From the NCBI RefSeq assembly GCF_024679095.1, contig NW_026111206.1, positions 536,001-600,000 of the forward strand: 64,000 bases of DNA, read 5' to 3'. The first letter of the stretch is position 1. Each line of letters begins with the position of its first letter. The DNA is from Eriocheir sinensis. Its lineage: Eukaryota; Arthropoda; Malacostraca; Decapoda; Varunidae. A program made the position numbers and the translations under genes. Below, one piece after another: positions 12,803 to 27,277 of this stretch. The notes beneath the pieces were generated by a model. That model had not been told where the DNA came from. It saw only the letters and a list, made by a program, of their open reading frames with translations, and did no database searches.

Positions 12803-13877
12803 ATAATTTAAATTTGTATGAAAATAAATATACAAAATACACATAAAATTAGGTAAATTTGTATTTAAATACATATACAAAATACACTTAAAATAAAGTA
12901 AATTTGAATGAAATTATATAAACAAATACACTTAAAATAACGTTAATTTGTATAAAATATATATAAAAAATACACATTAAATAATGAAAATATGTATAAA
13001 AAAATATATACAAAACACAAATAGTATAATATAAAATCGTGTCAAAATATATACACAGAATATTAATAAAATAATGTACATTTGTATGAAAACTAAGATG
13101 CAAAATACCTATAAAATAACGCATTTTTTATAAAATTATTGATACCAAAATACACATAAAATATTTGAATTTGTATTAAAATAAATATACAAAATGCACA
13201 TACAATAATGTAAATTTGTATTGAAATAGATATGCAAAATACATATAAAACAATGTAAATTTGTTTCAAAATATATATACGAATACATATAAAATAACGT
13301 AGATTTCTATAAATTTATATATACAAAATAGAAATAAAATTAAGTAAATACGAATCAAAAATGTATACAAAATACACATAAAATAATGTAAATTCGTATA
13401 AATATAAATAAACAAAATACCAATAAGAGAATGTGTATTTGTATAAATATAAATATACAAAATGCACATAAAATAAAGTTAATTTGTATAAAACTATATA
13501 CAAAAATACACAGAAGTAATTAAATTTGTATGAAAATAGATATACAAAATACACACAAAATAAGCTAAATTTGAATTGAAATATATATACAAAATACATG
13601 AAATAAAGTAAATTCGTTTCAAAATATTTTTTACAAATACACATATAATAACGTAAATTTGTAAAAAAATATATATAAACAAAATACACATTAAGTAATG
13701 TAAATACGTATAAAAAAAAAATTACAAAATACACAAATAATGAAGTCATTCGAATCAAAATAAATAAACAAAAAACTAATTAAATAATGTAAATTTGTAT
13801 GAGAAAACATATACAAAATACACATAATATAACGTTTTAAGTTTCTATAAAAATATATGTACAAAAATGCACATAAA
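12785..13877 (-). repeat. Satellite segment, monomer strand on -
   Basis: About 24 monomers. Through about 13.55 kb it is the reverse complement of about 25.71-26.57 kb, sharing the variants AAACTAAGATGC, CGAATCAAAAATG and AATAAGAGAATG. The stretch at about 13460-13850 also matches 32.94-33.32 kb directly. The partner at 25.93 kb has a 113-bp TA tract where this copy has only AATTTATATATAC. Confidence 0.87.
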
Positions 13878-15246
13878 AGTTTACATTATTTTATATGTAT
13901 TTTGTACATGTATTTAAAGACAAATTTAACTAATTATATGTGTATTTTGTATATCTATTTTCAAACAAATTGAAATTATTTTTGTTTGTTTTTTGTATAA
14001 ATTTTTATACAAATTTTCGTTATTTTATGTATATTTTGTATATTTATTTTCCTACAATTATACGTTCTTTCATCGGAATTTTGTTTATTTATTTTGATAC
14101 GAATTTACTTTATTTTAGGTGTATTTGGTATATATAATTTTTACTATTTACATAAGTTTATATGTATTTTGTATGTATATTTTCATAGAAATTTACTCTA
14201 TTTTATGTGTATTCGTATATATATTTTGATACAAATTTACATTATTGATGTGTATTTTACATATCTATTTCAATACAAATTTACTTTATTGTATATTTAT
14301 TTCAATATAAATTTAACTATTTCATGTGTATTTTTGTATATATATTATTATGCAAATATGCGTTATTATATGGGTATTTTGCATCTTTATTTTCATGCAA
14401 ATTTACATTATTTAATTGATATTCTCTTTATTTATTTTGATACGATTTAACATTATTCTATGTGTATTTTTTATATATATTTTATATTTACATTATTTAA
14501 TGTATATTTTGTATATATTTTATTCAAATTTACGTTATTTTATGTGAATTTGTTTATATATTTTCATACAAATTTACATAGTTTTATACAAATTTACGTT
14601 ATTTTATGTGTATTTTGTATATGTATTTTCATACAAATACACATTCTTTTATTGATATTTTGTTTATTTATTTTGACACGAATTTACATTATTTAATGTT
14701 TATTTTGTATATATATTTTTATACGTATTTACAGCATCTCAAGTGCATTTTGTATATATATTTCTATAAAAATCTACGTTATTTTATGTGTATTCGTATA
14801 TATATTTTGAAACAAATTTACATTGTCTTATGTGTATTTTGCATATTTTAAAAAAATAATTACCTTATTGTATGTGCATTTTGTATATTACTTTTATTAC
14901 AAATTTAATTATTGAATGTGTATTTTTGTATATATATTTTTATAAAAATATGCTTAATTTTATGGGTATTTTGCACCTTTATTTTCATACAAATTTACAT
15001 TATTTTATTGATATTCTGTGTATTTATTTTGATACGATTTTACATTATTCTATGTGAATTTTTTTATATATATTTTATACAAATGTACGTTATTTTATGT
15101 GTATTTGTTTTAATTTCTTACAAATTTACATTATTTTATGTGTATTTTGTACATGTATTTAAGTACAAATTTAACTAATTATATGTGTATTTTGTATATC
15201 TATTTTCATACAAATTGAAACTATTTTTGTTTATTTTTGTATATAT

Positions 15247-15276
15247 TTATTATTATTTATTATTATTTATTATTAT
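15247..15276 (+). repeat. TATTATTTAT short tandem repeat
   Basis: Three successive copies of the 10-mer TATTATTTAT, of which the last is partial. They replace the usual TATACAAATTTTCGTTATTT part of a monomer. This is a small slippage expansion. Confidence 0.85.
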
Positions 15277-15454
15277 TTTATGTGTATTTTGTATATTTAT
15301 TTTTCTCCAAATATACGTTCTTTTATCTGAATTTTGTTTATTGAATATGATACGAGTTTACCTTATTTTGTATATCTATTTTCATACAAATTTAATTACT
15401 TCTGTGTATTTTTGTATATAGTTTTATATAAATTTACGTTATTTTATGTGTATT

Positions 15455-18270
15455 TTGTATATTTATATTTATACAAATACACATTCTTTTATTGGTATTT
15501 TTTTTATACGAATTTACATTATTTTATGTGTATTTTGTATACAATTTTTTATACGTATTTACTTCATTTTATGTGTATTTTGTATATATATTTTTTTAGA
15601 AATCTGCGTTATTTTATGTGTATTCGTATACATATTTTAAAACAAATTTACATTGTTTTATATGTATTTTGCATATCTATTTCAATACAAATTTACCTTA
15701 TTGTATGTGTTTTTTATATATTTATTTTAATACAAATTTAATTTTTTATGTGTATTTTGGTATACATATTTTTATAAATAAAAAAAATGCGTTATTTTAT
15801 GGGTATTTTGCCTCTTTATTTTCATAGAAATTTACATTATTTTATTAATATTCTGTGTATTTATTTTGATACGATTTTACATTATTCTATTTGTGTTTTG
15901 TATATATTTTTTTTATACAAATTTACGTTATTTTAAGTGTATTTGTTTATGTATTTTCATTCAAATTTACATATTTTATGTGTATTTTGTATATGTATTT
16001 CAATACAAATTTACCTAATTTTATGTGTATTTTGTATATTTATTTTCATACAAATTTAAAATATTTTTGTGTATTTTTGTATATAGTTTGATACAAATTT
16101 AGGTTATTTTATGTGTATTTGATTATCTATTTTCATACAAATACACATTCTTTTATTGATATTTTGTTTATTTATTTTGACGCGAATTTATATTATTTAA
16201 TGTGTATTTTGTATATATATTTTTATACGTATTTTCATCATTTCATGTGTATTTTGTATATACATTCCTATAGAAATCAACGTTATTTTATGTGTATTCG
16301 TATATATATTTTGAAACAAATTTACACTGTTTTATGTGTATTTTGCGTATTTTTTCAATACAAATTTACCTTATTGTATGTGCATTTTGTATTTTAATTT
16401 TAATACAAATTTAATTATTCTATGTGTATTTTTGTATATGAATTTTTTTTTTTTACATATGCTTTATTTTAAGGGTATTTTGCATCTTTGTTTTCATACA
16501 AATTTAAATTATTTTATTGATATTTTGTGTACTTATTTTGATACGGTTTTACATTATTCTATGTGTATTTTGTATATATATTTTATACAAATGTACGTTA
16601 TTTTATGTGTATTTGTTTTCATTTCATACAAATTTACATAATTTTATGTGTATTTTGTACATGTATTAAAATACAAATTTAACTAATTATATGTGTATTA
16701 CAAATACACATTCTTTTATTGGTATTTTGTTTATTTATTTTGATACGAATTTATATTATTTTATGTGTATTTTGTATGCATTTTTTTATACGTATTTACT
16801 TCATTTTATGTGTATTTTGGATATATATTTTTATAGAAATCTACGTTATTTTATGTGTATTCGTATATATATTTTGAAACAAATTTACATTGTTTTATAT
16901 GTATTTTGCATATCTATTTCAATACAAATTTACCTTATTGTATGTGTTTTTTATATATTTATTTTAATACAAATTTAATTTTTTTATGTGTATTTTGGTA
17001 TACATATTTTTATACATAAAAAAATGCGTTATTTTATGGGTATTTTGCCTCTTTATTTTCATAGAAATTTACATTATTTGATTAATATTCTGTGTATTTA
17101 TTTTGATACGATTTTACATTATTCTATTTGTGTTTTGTATATATTTTTTTTTATACAAATTTACGTTATTTTAAGTGTATTTGTTTATGTATTTTCATTA
17201 AAATTTACATATTTTATGTGTATTTTGTATATGTATTTCAATACAAATTTACCTAATTTTATGTGTATTTTGTATATTTATTTTCATAAAAATTTAAAAT
17301 ATTTTTGTGTATTTTTGTATATAGTTTGATACAAATTTAGGTTATTTTATGTGTATTTTGAATATCTATTTTCATACAAATACACATTCTTTTATTGATA
17401 TTTTGTTTATTTATTTTGACGCGAATTTATATTATTTAATGTGTATTTTGTATATATATTTTTATACGTATTTTCATCATTTCATGTGTATTTTGTATAT
17501 ACATTCCTATAGAAATCAACGTTATTTTATGTGTATTCGTATATATATTTTGAAACAAATTTACACTGTTTTATGTGTATTTTGCGTATTTTTTCAATAC
17601 AAATTTACCTTATTGTATGTGCATTTTGTATTTTAATTTTAATACAAATTTAATTATTCTATGTGTATTTTTGTATATGAATTTTTTTTTTTTACATATG
17701 CTTTATTTTAAGGGTATTTTGCATCTTTGTTTTCATACAAATTTAAATTATTTTATTGATATTCTGTGTACTTATTTTGATACGGTTTTACATTATTCTA
17801 TGTGTATTTTTTATATATTTTATACAAATGTACGTTATTTTATGTGTATTTGTTTTCATTTCATACAAATTTACATAATTTTATGTGTATTTTGTACATG
17901 TATTAAAATACAAATTTAACTAATTATATGTGTATTACAAATACACATTCTTTTATTGGTATTTTGTTTATTTATTTTGATACGAATTTATATTATTTTA
18001 TGTGTATTTTGTATGCATTTTTTTATACGTATTTACTTCATTTTATGTGTATTTTGTATATATATTTTTATAGAAATCTACGTTATTTAATGTGTATTCG
18101 TATATATATTTTGAAACAAATTTACATTGATTTATATGTATTTTGCATATCTATTTCAATACAAATTTACCTTATTGTATGGGTTTTTAATATATTTATT
18201 TTAATACAAATTTAATTTTTTTATGTGTATTTTGGTATATATATTTTTATAAATAAAAAAAAATGCGTTA
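15455..18270 (+). repeat. 1.24-kb tandem duplication
   Basis: Positions about 15801, 16471 and 16691 have near-identical counterparts at about 17038, 17710 and 17928, an offset of 1237-1239 bp. A fusion between two non-adjacent variants, AATTATATGTGTATTACAAA followed by TACACATTC, occurs in both copies (about 16685 and about 17922). The duplicated unit therefore includes a unique internal junction, and a third, partial copy follows to about 18270. A GTATGCATTTTT variant is shared at about 16776 and about 18014. Confidence 0.88.
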
Positions 18271-20367
18271 TTTTATCGGTATTTTGCCTCTTTATTTTCA
18301 TACAAATTTACATTATTTTATTAATATTCTGTGTATTTATTTTGATACGATTTTACATTATTCTATTTGAGTTTTGTATATATTTATTTATACAGATTTA
18401 CGTTATTTTAAGTGTATTTGTTTATATATTTTCATTCAAATTTACTTTATTTTATGTGTATTTTGTAAATGTAATTCAATACAAATTTACCTAATTTTAT
18501 GTGTATTTTGTATATTTATTTTCATACAAATTAAAATTATTTTTTAGTATTTTTGTATATAGTTTTATACAAATTTAGGTGATTTCATGTGTATATTGTA
18601 TATCTATTTTCATACAAATACACATTCTTTTATTGATATTTTGTTTATTTATTTTGACGCGAATTTACATTATTTAATGTGTATTTTATATATATATTTT
18701 TATACGTGTTTACATCATTTGATGTGTATTTTGTATATATATTTCTATAGAAATCTACATTGATTGATGAGTATTCGTATATAGATTTTGAAATAAATTT
18801 ACACTGTTTTATGTGTATTTTGCATATTTTTTCAATACAAATTTATCTTATTGTATATGCATTTTGTATATTAATTTTAATACAAATTTAATTATGCTAT
18901 GTGTATTTTTGTATATGTATTTTTATAAAAATATGCTTTATTTTATGGGTATTTTGCATTTTTATTTTCATTCAAATTTACATTATTTTATTTATATTGT
19001 TTATTTTTTTTTAAACAATTTTACATTACTCTATGTGTATTTTGTATATCTATTTTTATACGTATTTACTTAATTTTATGTGTATTTTGTATATATATTT
19101 TTATAGAAATCTACGTTATTTTATTTGTATTCGTATATATATTTTCAAACAAATTTACATTGTTTTATATGTATTTTTGCATATCTCTTTCAATACAAGT
19201 TTACCTTATTGTATGTTCATTTTGTATATTTATTTCAATACAAATTTAAATATTTTATGTGTTTTATGGTATATATATTTTTATAAGAAATGCGCTATTT
19301 GATGGGAATTTTGCATCTTTATTTTCATACAAATTTACATTATTTTATTAATATTCGGTGTATTTATTTTGATACGATTTCACATTATTCTATTTGTTTT
19401 TAGTATATATATTTTTTATACATATTTACATTATTTAATGTGTATCTTGCATATATATTTCATACAAATTTATTATCTATTATTTATTTTCATACAAATA
19501 CTCATTCTTTTCATGATATTTTGTTTATTTATTTTGACACGAATTAACCAAGATATGTATTTTGTATATATATTTTTATACGTATTTACATAATTTCATG
19601 TGTATTTTGTATATATATTTCTATAGAAATCTACGTTATTTTATGTGTATTCGTATATATATTTTGAAACAAATTTACTTTGTTTTATATGTATTTTTGA
19701 ATATCTCTTTCATTACATATTTACCTTATTGTATATGCATTTTGTATATTTATTTCAATACAATTTTAAATATTTTATGTGTATTTTGTGATATATATTT
19801 TTATAAAAAATGCACTATTTTATGGGAATTTTGCATCTTTCTTTTCATACAGATTTACATTATTTTATTGATATTCTGTGTATTTATATTGATAGGATTT
19901 TACATTATTCTATTTCTTTTTTGTATATATTTTTTTATACACATTTACATTATTTAATGTGTATCTTGCATATATATTTTATACAAATTTACGTTATTTT
20001 AAGTGTATTTGTTTATATATTTTCATTCAAATTTACATTATTTCATGTGTATTTTGTATATGTATTTCAATACAAATTTACCTAATTTGATGTGTATTTT
20101 GTATATTTCTTTTCATACAAATTTTAAATATTTTTGTGTATTTTTGTATATAGTTTTATTCAAATTTAGGTTATTTTATGTACGCATTTACAATATTTAA
20201 TGTGTGTTTTGTATATATATTTTTATGCAAATTTGCTTTATTTTATGTGCATTTTTGTACATATATTTTTTTAGAAATTTGCGTTATTTTATGTGTATTT
20301 GTATATGTTTTCTCATACAAGTTTACATTATTTTATTGCTATTTTGTTTATTTATTTTCATACGAAT

Positions 20368-23300
20368 GAAAATAGATATACAAAATATACATAAAATAAA
20401 CTAAATTTGTATTGAAATATATATACAAAATACATAAAATAATGTAAATATATACAAAAAAAATATATACAAAAACAAATAGAATAATGTAAAATCGTAT
20501 CCAAATAAATACACAGAATATTAATAAAACAATGTAAATTTGTATGAAAATAAAGATGCAAAATACACGTTAAATAACGCATTTTTTATAAAAATATATA
20601 AAGCAAAACACACATGAAAAAATGAATTTGTATTAAAATAAATATACAAAATACACATACAATAAGGTAAATCTGTATTGAAATAGATATGCAAAATACA
20701 TATAAAACAATGTAAATTTGTTTCAAAATACATATACGAATACACATAAAATAACGTAAATTTGTATAAAAATATATATACACAACACATAAAATGAAGT
20801 AAATACGTATAAGAAAATGTATACAAAATACACATAAAATAATGTAAATTCGTATCAAAATAAATAAACAAAAAATAAAAGAATGTGTATTTGTATAAAT
20901 ATAAATATACAAAATACACATAAAATAACGTAAATTTGTATAAAACTATTTACAAAAATACACAGAAGTAATTAAATTCGTATGAAACTAGATATACAAA
21001 ATACAGATAAAATAAGCTAAACTTGAATTGATATGTATATACAAAATACATAAAATAATGTAAATTTGTATCAAAATATTTATAAAAATACATATAATAA
21101 CGTAAATTTGTTTAAAAATATATAAACAAAATACACATTAAGTAATGTAAATACGTATAAAAAATATGTACAAAATACACATATAATCATGTAATTCGTA
21201 TCAAACTAAATAAACAAAATATCAATAAAATAATGTAAATTTGTATGAGAAAACATATACAAATACATATAAAATAACGCTAATTTCTATAAAAATATAA
21301 GTCCAAAAATGAACATAAAATAAAGTAACTTTGGATAAAAATATATATACAAAACACACATTAAATAATGTAAATGCGTACGTAAAATAACCTAAATTTG
21401 TATAAAACTATATACAAAAATAAACAAAAATAGTTTAAATTTGTCTGAAAAGAAATATACAAAATACACATAAAATTAGGTTAATTTGTATTGAAATACA
21501 TTTACAAAATACACATGAAATAATGTAAATTTGAAAGAAAATATATAAACAAATACACATATAATAACGTAAATTTGTATGAAATATATATACAAAATAC
21601 ACATTAAATAATGTAAATATGTATAAAAAAATATATACAAAACAGAAATAAAATAATGTAAAATCGTATCAAAATATATACTCAGAATATTAATAAAATC
21701 ATGTAAATTTGTATGAAAATTAACGCATTTTTTATAAAATTATTGATACCAAAATACACATAAAATATTTGAACTTGTATTAAAATAAATATACAAAATG
21801 CACATACAATAAGCTAAATTTGTATTGAAATAGATATGCAAAATACATATAAAATAATGTAAATTTGTTTCAAAATATATATACAAAAACACATAAAATA
21901 ACGCAGATTTCTATAAAAATACATATACAAAATACACATAAAATTAAGTAAATACGTATAAAAAAATGTATGCAAAATACACATAAAATAATGTAAATTC
22001 GTATAAATGTAAATAAACAATATACCAATAAAAGAATGTGTATTTGTATAAATATAAATATACAAAATGCACATAAAATAACGTAAATTTATATAAAACT
22101 ATATACATAAAATAACGCAAATTTCTATAAAAATATATGTACAAAAATGAACATTAAATAAATTTGCATAAAAATATATATTCAAAACACACATTAGATA
22201 ATGTAAATGAGTATAAAAATATGTATACAAAATACCTATGAAATAATCTAAATTCGTATCGAATTTAATTAAGAAATACCAATAAAATAATGTAATTTTG
22301 GATGAAAATATATATACAAAATACACATAAAATAACCTAAATACAAATACAAATATACACATAAAATAATTTAAAATTGAATGAGATAAATATACAAAAT
22401 AAACATAAAATAAGGTAAATTTGTAATGAAATAAATGAAAAAATACACATAAAATAATATAAATTTGTATGAAAATATATATACAAATACACATTAAATA
22501 ACATGAATTTGTATAAAATTTGTATCAAAATATATACTTATACACACAATAAAATAACGTAGTTTTTTATGAAAATGTATATACAAAATACACATAAAAT
22601 AATTTAAATACGTAGAAAAATATATATACAAAAAACACATAAAATAATGTAAATATGTATGAAAATATATAAACAAATACACATAAAATAATGTAAATTT
22701 GGATAAAATATATATACAAAATGAACATTAAATAATGTAAATATGTATAAAAAAAATATATACAAAAACACATAGAATAATGTTAAATCGTATCAAAATA
22801 AATAAAGAGAATATCAATAAAATAATGTAAATTTGTATGAAAATAAAGATGCAAAATATCCATATAATAACGCATATTTGCATAAAAATATATATACAAA
22901 AATACATATAAAATAATTAAATTTGTATTAAAATAAATATACAAAATGCACGTACAATAAAGTAAATTTGTATTGAAATAGATATGCAAAATACACATTA
23001 ATAATGTAAATTTGTATCAAAATATATATACGAATACTCATAAAATAGAGTAAATTTCTATGAAAATATAATACAAAATAGATATACAAAATACACATAT
23101 AACTAGTTAAATTTGTATTTAAATACTTGTACAAAAAACACATAAAATAATGTAGATTTGTATGAAATGAAAACAAATACATTTTATATAAAATATATAT
23201 GCAAAATACACATTAAATACTATAAATTCACGTCAAAATAAATAAACAAAATATCAATAAAAGAATGTGTATTTGTATGAAAATAGATATACAAAATACA

Positions 23301-24233
23301 CATAAAATAACCTAAATTTGTATCAAACTATTTACAAAAATACACAAAAATATTTTAAATTTGTATGAAAATAAATATACAAAATACACATAAAATTAGG
23401 TAAATTTGTATTGAAATACATATACAAAATACACATAAAATAATGTAAATTTGAATGAAAAGACATAAACAAATACACTTAAAATAACGTAAATTTGTAT
23501 AAAAAAAATATATACAAAACACAAATAGAATAATGTAAAATCGTATCAAAATAAATACACAGAATATTAATAAAATAATGTAAATTTGTATGAAAATAAA
23601 GAGGCAAAATACCCATAAAATAACGCATTTTTTTTTATTTATAAAAATATATATACCAAAATACACATAAAAAAATTTAATTTGAATTAAAATAAATATA
23701 TAAAAAACACATATAATAAGGTAAATTTGTATTGAAATAGATATGCAAAATACATATAAAACAATGTAAATTTGTTTCAAAATATATATATACGAATACA
23801 AATAAAATAACGTAGATTTCTATAAAAATATATATACAAAATACACATAAAATGAAGTAAAAACGTATAAAAAAATGTATACAAAATACACATAAAATAA
23901 TGTAAATTCGTATCAAAATAAATATACAAAATACCAATAAAAGAATGTGTATTTGTATAAATATATATATACAAAATACACATAAAATAACGTAAATTTA
24001 TATAAAACTATATACAAAAATACACAGAAGTATTTTAATTTGTATGAAAATAGATATACATAATAAGGTAAATTCGTTTCAAATTCAATAAACAAAATTC
24101 AGATAAAAGAACGTATATTTGTAGAAAAAATAAATATACAAAATACACATAAAATAACGAAAATTTGTATGAAAATATATAAAAAAAAAAAAATAATTTC
24201 AATTTGTATGAAAATAAATATACAAAATACACA
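20368..24233 (-). repeat. Satellite segment, monomer strand on -
   Basis: About 86 monomers. The part to about 22.65 kb repeats 7.14-9.65 kb. About 21.5-23.2 kb is the reverse complement of 0.34-1.97 kb. About 23.2-24.23 kb repeats in the - blocks that end at 57.49 and 63.42 kb. A run of 13 A residues lies at 24181-24193. Confidence 0.88.
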
Positions 24234-24247
24234 TGTATTTTGTATAT
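24218..24247. other. Palindromic inversion junction (copy 2)
   Basis: Two perfect 13-bp arms, with left arm ATATACAAAATAC (24218-24230), are separated by ACAT. The reverse-complement arm is at 24235-24247. The monomer strand switches from - to + at the spacer. Confidence 0.9.
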
Positions 24248-25460
24248 CTATTTTCACACAAATTTAATTACTTTTGTGTATTTTTGCATATAGTTTTATA
24301 TAAATTTACGTTATTTTATTTATATTTTGTATATTTATATTTATACAATACACATTCTTTTATTAGTATTTTGTTTATTTATTTTGATACGAGTTTACAT
24401 TATTTTATGTGTATTTTGTATACCTTTTTTTATACGTATTTACTTCATTTTATGTGTATTTATTTTCATAGAAATCTACGTTATTTTATGTGAATTCGTA
24501 TATATATTTTGAAAAAAATTTACATGGTTTTATATGTATTTTGCATATCTATTTCAATACAAATTTACCTTATTGTATGTGCATTTTGTATATTTATTTT
24601 AATACAAATTCAAATATTTTATGTGTGTCTTGGTATAAATATTTTTATAAAAAATGCGTTATTTTATGGGTATTTTGCATCTTAATTTTCATACAAATTT
24701 ACATTATTTTATTAATATTCTGTGTATTTATTTTGATACGATTTTATATTATTCTATTTGTGTTTTGTATATATTTTTTTATACATATTTACATTATTTA
24801 ATGTGTATTTTTTATATATATTTTAAGTGTATTTGTTTATGTCTTTTCATTCAAATTTACATTATTTTATGTGTATTTTGTATATGTATTTCAATACAAA
24901 TATACCTAATTTTATGTGTATTTTGTATATTTATTTTCATACAAATTTAAAATATTTTTGTGTATCTTTGTATATAGTTTGATACAAATTTAGGTTATTT
25001 TATGTGTATTTTGTATATCTATTTTCATACAAATACACATTCTTTTAATTGATATTTTGTTTATTTATTTTGACGCGAATTTACAGTATTAAATGTGTAT
25101 TTTGTATATATTTTTATACGTATTTACATCATTTCATGTGTATTTTGTATATATATTCCTATAGAAATCAACGTTATTTTATGTGTATTCGTATATATAT
25201 TTTGAAACAAATTTACACTGTTTTATGTGTATTTTGCGTTTTTTTTTTCAATACAAACTTACCTTATTGTATGTGCATTTTGTATATTAATTTTCATACA
25301 AATTTAATTATTCTATGTGTATTTTTGTATATGTATTTTTAAAAAAAATATGCTTTATTTTATGGGTATTTTCCATCTTTATTTTCATACAAATTTAAAT
25401 TATTTTATTGATATTCTGTGTACTTATTTTGATACGATTTTACATTATTCTATGTATAAC
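24234..25460 (+). repeat. Satellite segment, monomer strand on +
   Basis: About 27 monomers, starting with the CACACAAATTTAATTACTTT variant. Near 24821 one or two monomers are missing compared with 5030: TATATTTTAAGTGTATTTG joins two variants directly. Confidence 0.87.
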
Positions 25461-25495
25461 AAAAATAAATGCAGAATACACAAAAATAGATATGC
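25451..25495. other. Recurrent junction (reverse copy of 11025 and 56070)
   Basis: Reads TCTATGTATAACAAAAATAA and then ATGCAGAATACACAAAAATA. This is the reverse complement, with minor differences, of the fusion at about 11040. Confidence 0.78.
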
Positions 25496-25709
25496 AAAAT
25501 ACATATAAACAATGTAAATTTGTTTCAAAATATATATACGAATACACATGAAATAAGGTAGATTTCTATAAAAATATATATACAAAATACACATAAAATT
25601 AGGTAAATACGTATAAAAAATGTATACAAAATACACATAAAATAATGTAAATTAGTATCAAAATAAATAAACAAAATACCAATAAAAGAATGTGTATTTG
25701 TATAAATAT
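25461..25709 (-). repeat. Short inverted satellite segment
   Basis: Only about five to six monomers. It ends in GTATTTGTATAAATATATCT, where the strand flips again. Confidence 0.82.
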
Positions 25710-26572
<863 letters not shown>

Positions 26573-26893
26573 AGTAAATTTCTATGAAAATATATACTCA
26601 AAACACATATAAAATTATGTAAATATGTATAAAAATATATATATCAAATACACCTAAAAAAATGAAAATTCGTATCAAAATAAATAAACAAAATTCCGAT
26701 AAAAGAACGTATATTTGTAGGAAAATAAATATACAAAATACACATAAAATTACGAAAATTTGAATAAAAATATATACAAAAAAAACAAAAAAATAAATTT
26801 CAATTTGTATGAAAATAGTTATACAAAATACACATATAATTAGTTAAATTTGTATTTAAATACATGCACAAAATACACAAAAAATAATGTAAA
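26573..26893 (-). repeat. Short inverted satellite segment
   Basis: About seven monomers, including the AATTCCGATAAAAGAACG variant. Its reverse complement lies at about 12560-12784, and a direct copy starts at 53172. Confidence 0.84.

Positions 26894-27277
<384 letters not shown>

Larger units (their letters stand above)
13878..20367 (+). repeat. Longest uninterrupted + satellite segment
   Basis: About 145 monomers with no orientation change. It contains the 1.24-kb tandem duplication (15.5-18.27 kb) and a small TATTATTTAT triplet repeat at 15247-15276. From 18.5 kb it holds the second copy of the 5.1-7.14 kb block. Poly-T runs of 11 to 12 occur near 16443 and 17682 inside duplicated monomers. 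Confidence 0.9.
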
